Assembly (NCBI RefSeq): GCF_030269925.1
Contig: NC_085126.1
Coordinates: forward strand, 1,800,501 to 1,864,500
Direction of reading: 5' to 3'
From: Bombyx mori
Lineage: Eukaryota > Arthropoda > Insecta > Lepidoptera > Bombycidae
Length of the DNA: 64,000 nucleotides
The first letter of the stretch is position 1, and each line of letters opens with the position of its first letter. The notes under the pieces were generated by a model, which was given only the letters and a program-made list of their open reading frames with translations, searched no databases and was not told where the DNA came from. Positions 63,731-64,000 of the stretch are shown piece by piece. Made by a program: the position numbers and the translations under genes.

Positions 63731-63956
63731 TATGTGTGGTGTCGTGGGACATCGGATAGTAACGAAGTTCCTTATTATGAAAATATTAATTTTTAGTTCT
63801 ATTCGAGGTATAAAGAAAATAATTATTCGGATACATAATATACAATTCTTCATTATGATTTTTTTATTGATATAAATAAAAAAAAAACTACAAAGTTATC
63901 GACTTTATTATATTCACAATTATTTAAAAAAAATATATAATAAAACTATGTCATTT

Positions 63957-63996
63957 TTTGTACGTTACTACAAAGTTAAGTCATACATTGTGTGCA
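63957..63996 (-). repeat. Inverted third copy of the 40-bp unit of 56912-56998
   Basis: Minus strand reads TGCACACAATGTATGACTTA...TAACGTACAAA. The window ends just after it, so any outer structure is not visible. Confidence 0.7.
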
Positions 63997-64000
63997 TTAC

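Noticed and set aside
1..64000. Assignment of the window to the W chromosome because of dense nested retrotransposons
   Set aside because: Nested elements also occur on autosomes, and a GPCR exon argues against it; nothing here decides it.

Overview
This is a lepidopteran nuclear genome segment, almost certainly silkmoth (Bombyx mori or the close relative B. mandarina). The main evidence is about 17 copies or fragments of the tRNA-derived Bm1 SINE, on both strands, together with a maT/Bmmar1-like DD37D element, a DD34D mariner, several CTAG-ended Helitrons, and jockey-, RTE-, R1- and CR1/L2-type LINE debris. The only convincing host gene part is one exon (15895-16532, minus strand) of a neuropeptide GPCR of the allatotropin/orexin receptor type. 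It ends at a good splice donor, and the rest of the gene was not found in the window. Everything else that codes belongs to transposable elements.

Layout. 1-1163: mariner copy whose left end lies outside the window. 2684-4214: maT element with a small Helitron inside it. 4.5-15.8 kb: AT-rich sequence with Bm1, Helitron and LINE-tail fragments, plus an orphan LINE ORF1-like reading frame (8689-9420). 15.9-16.5 kb: GPCR exon. 16.5-32.6 kb: more Bm1, CR1/L2-like and RTE fragments, a GC-rich inverted-repeat element (23275-24370), an old jockey copy split by another repeat, and a second, internally deleted mariner. 32656-41064: an LTR element with matching 374-bp LTRs and a TACT target duplication. 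Its interior is decayed and carries a Bm1 that is itself split by an R1-type fragment, and its 3' LTR is split by a 4.6-kb jockey element (family A). 43332-50572: an apparently intact Ty3/gypsy element with two 951-bp LTRs, one 1518-residue Gag-Pol frame and a CCAT target duplication, inserted in a CR1/L2-like LINE tail. 50735-55938 and 57033-62197: two full-length jockey elements (family B) in opposite orientation, each with its own target duplication. The second has one nonsense codon in ORF2. 62727-63033: a 307-bp MITE with TAA target duplications.

The window is best read as a nesting record. The gypsy element, the LTR pair of the decayed element, jockey A and both jockey B copies are young. 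The mariner, maT, RTE and L2-like pieces are older. The most useful observations are these: a core promoter (Inr plus exact +28 DPE) inside jockey B; repeating hairpin units in the jockey A 5' UTR; a 3' UTR hairpin with a compensatory base-pair change between jockey families; a shared 3' tail between Bm1 and the CR1/L2-like LINE; a fixed 5' break point in many Bm1 copies; and a non-autonomous LTR element that has apparently moved recently despite a wrecked interior.

All comparisons were made by eye within the window. No database search was run, so family names rest on recognised motifs and general knowledge.
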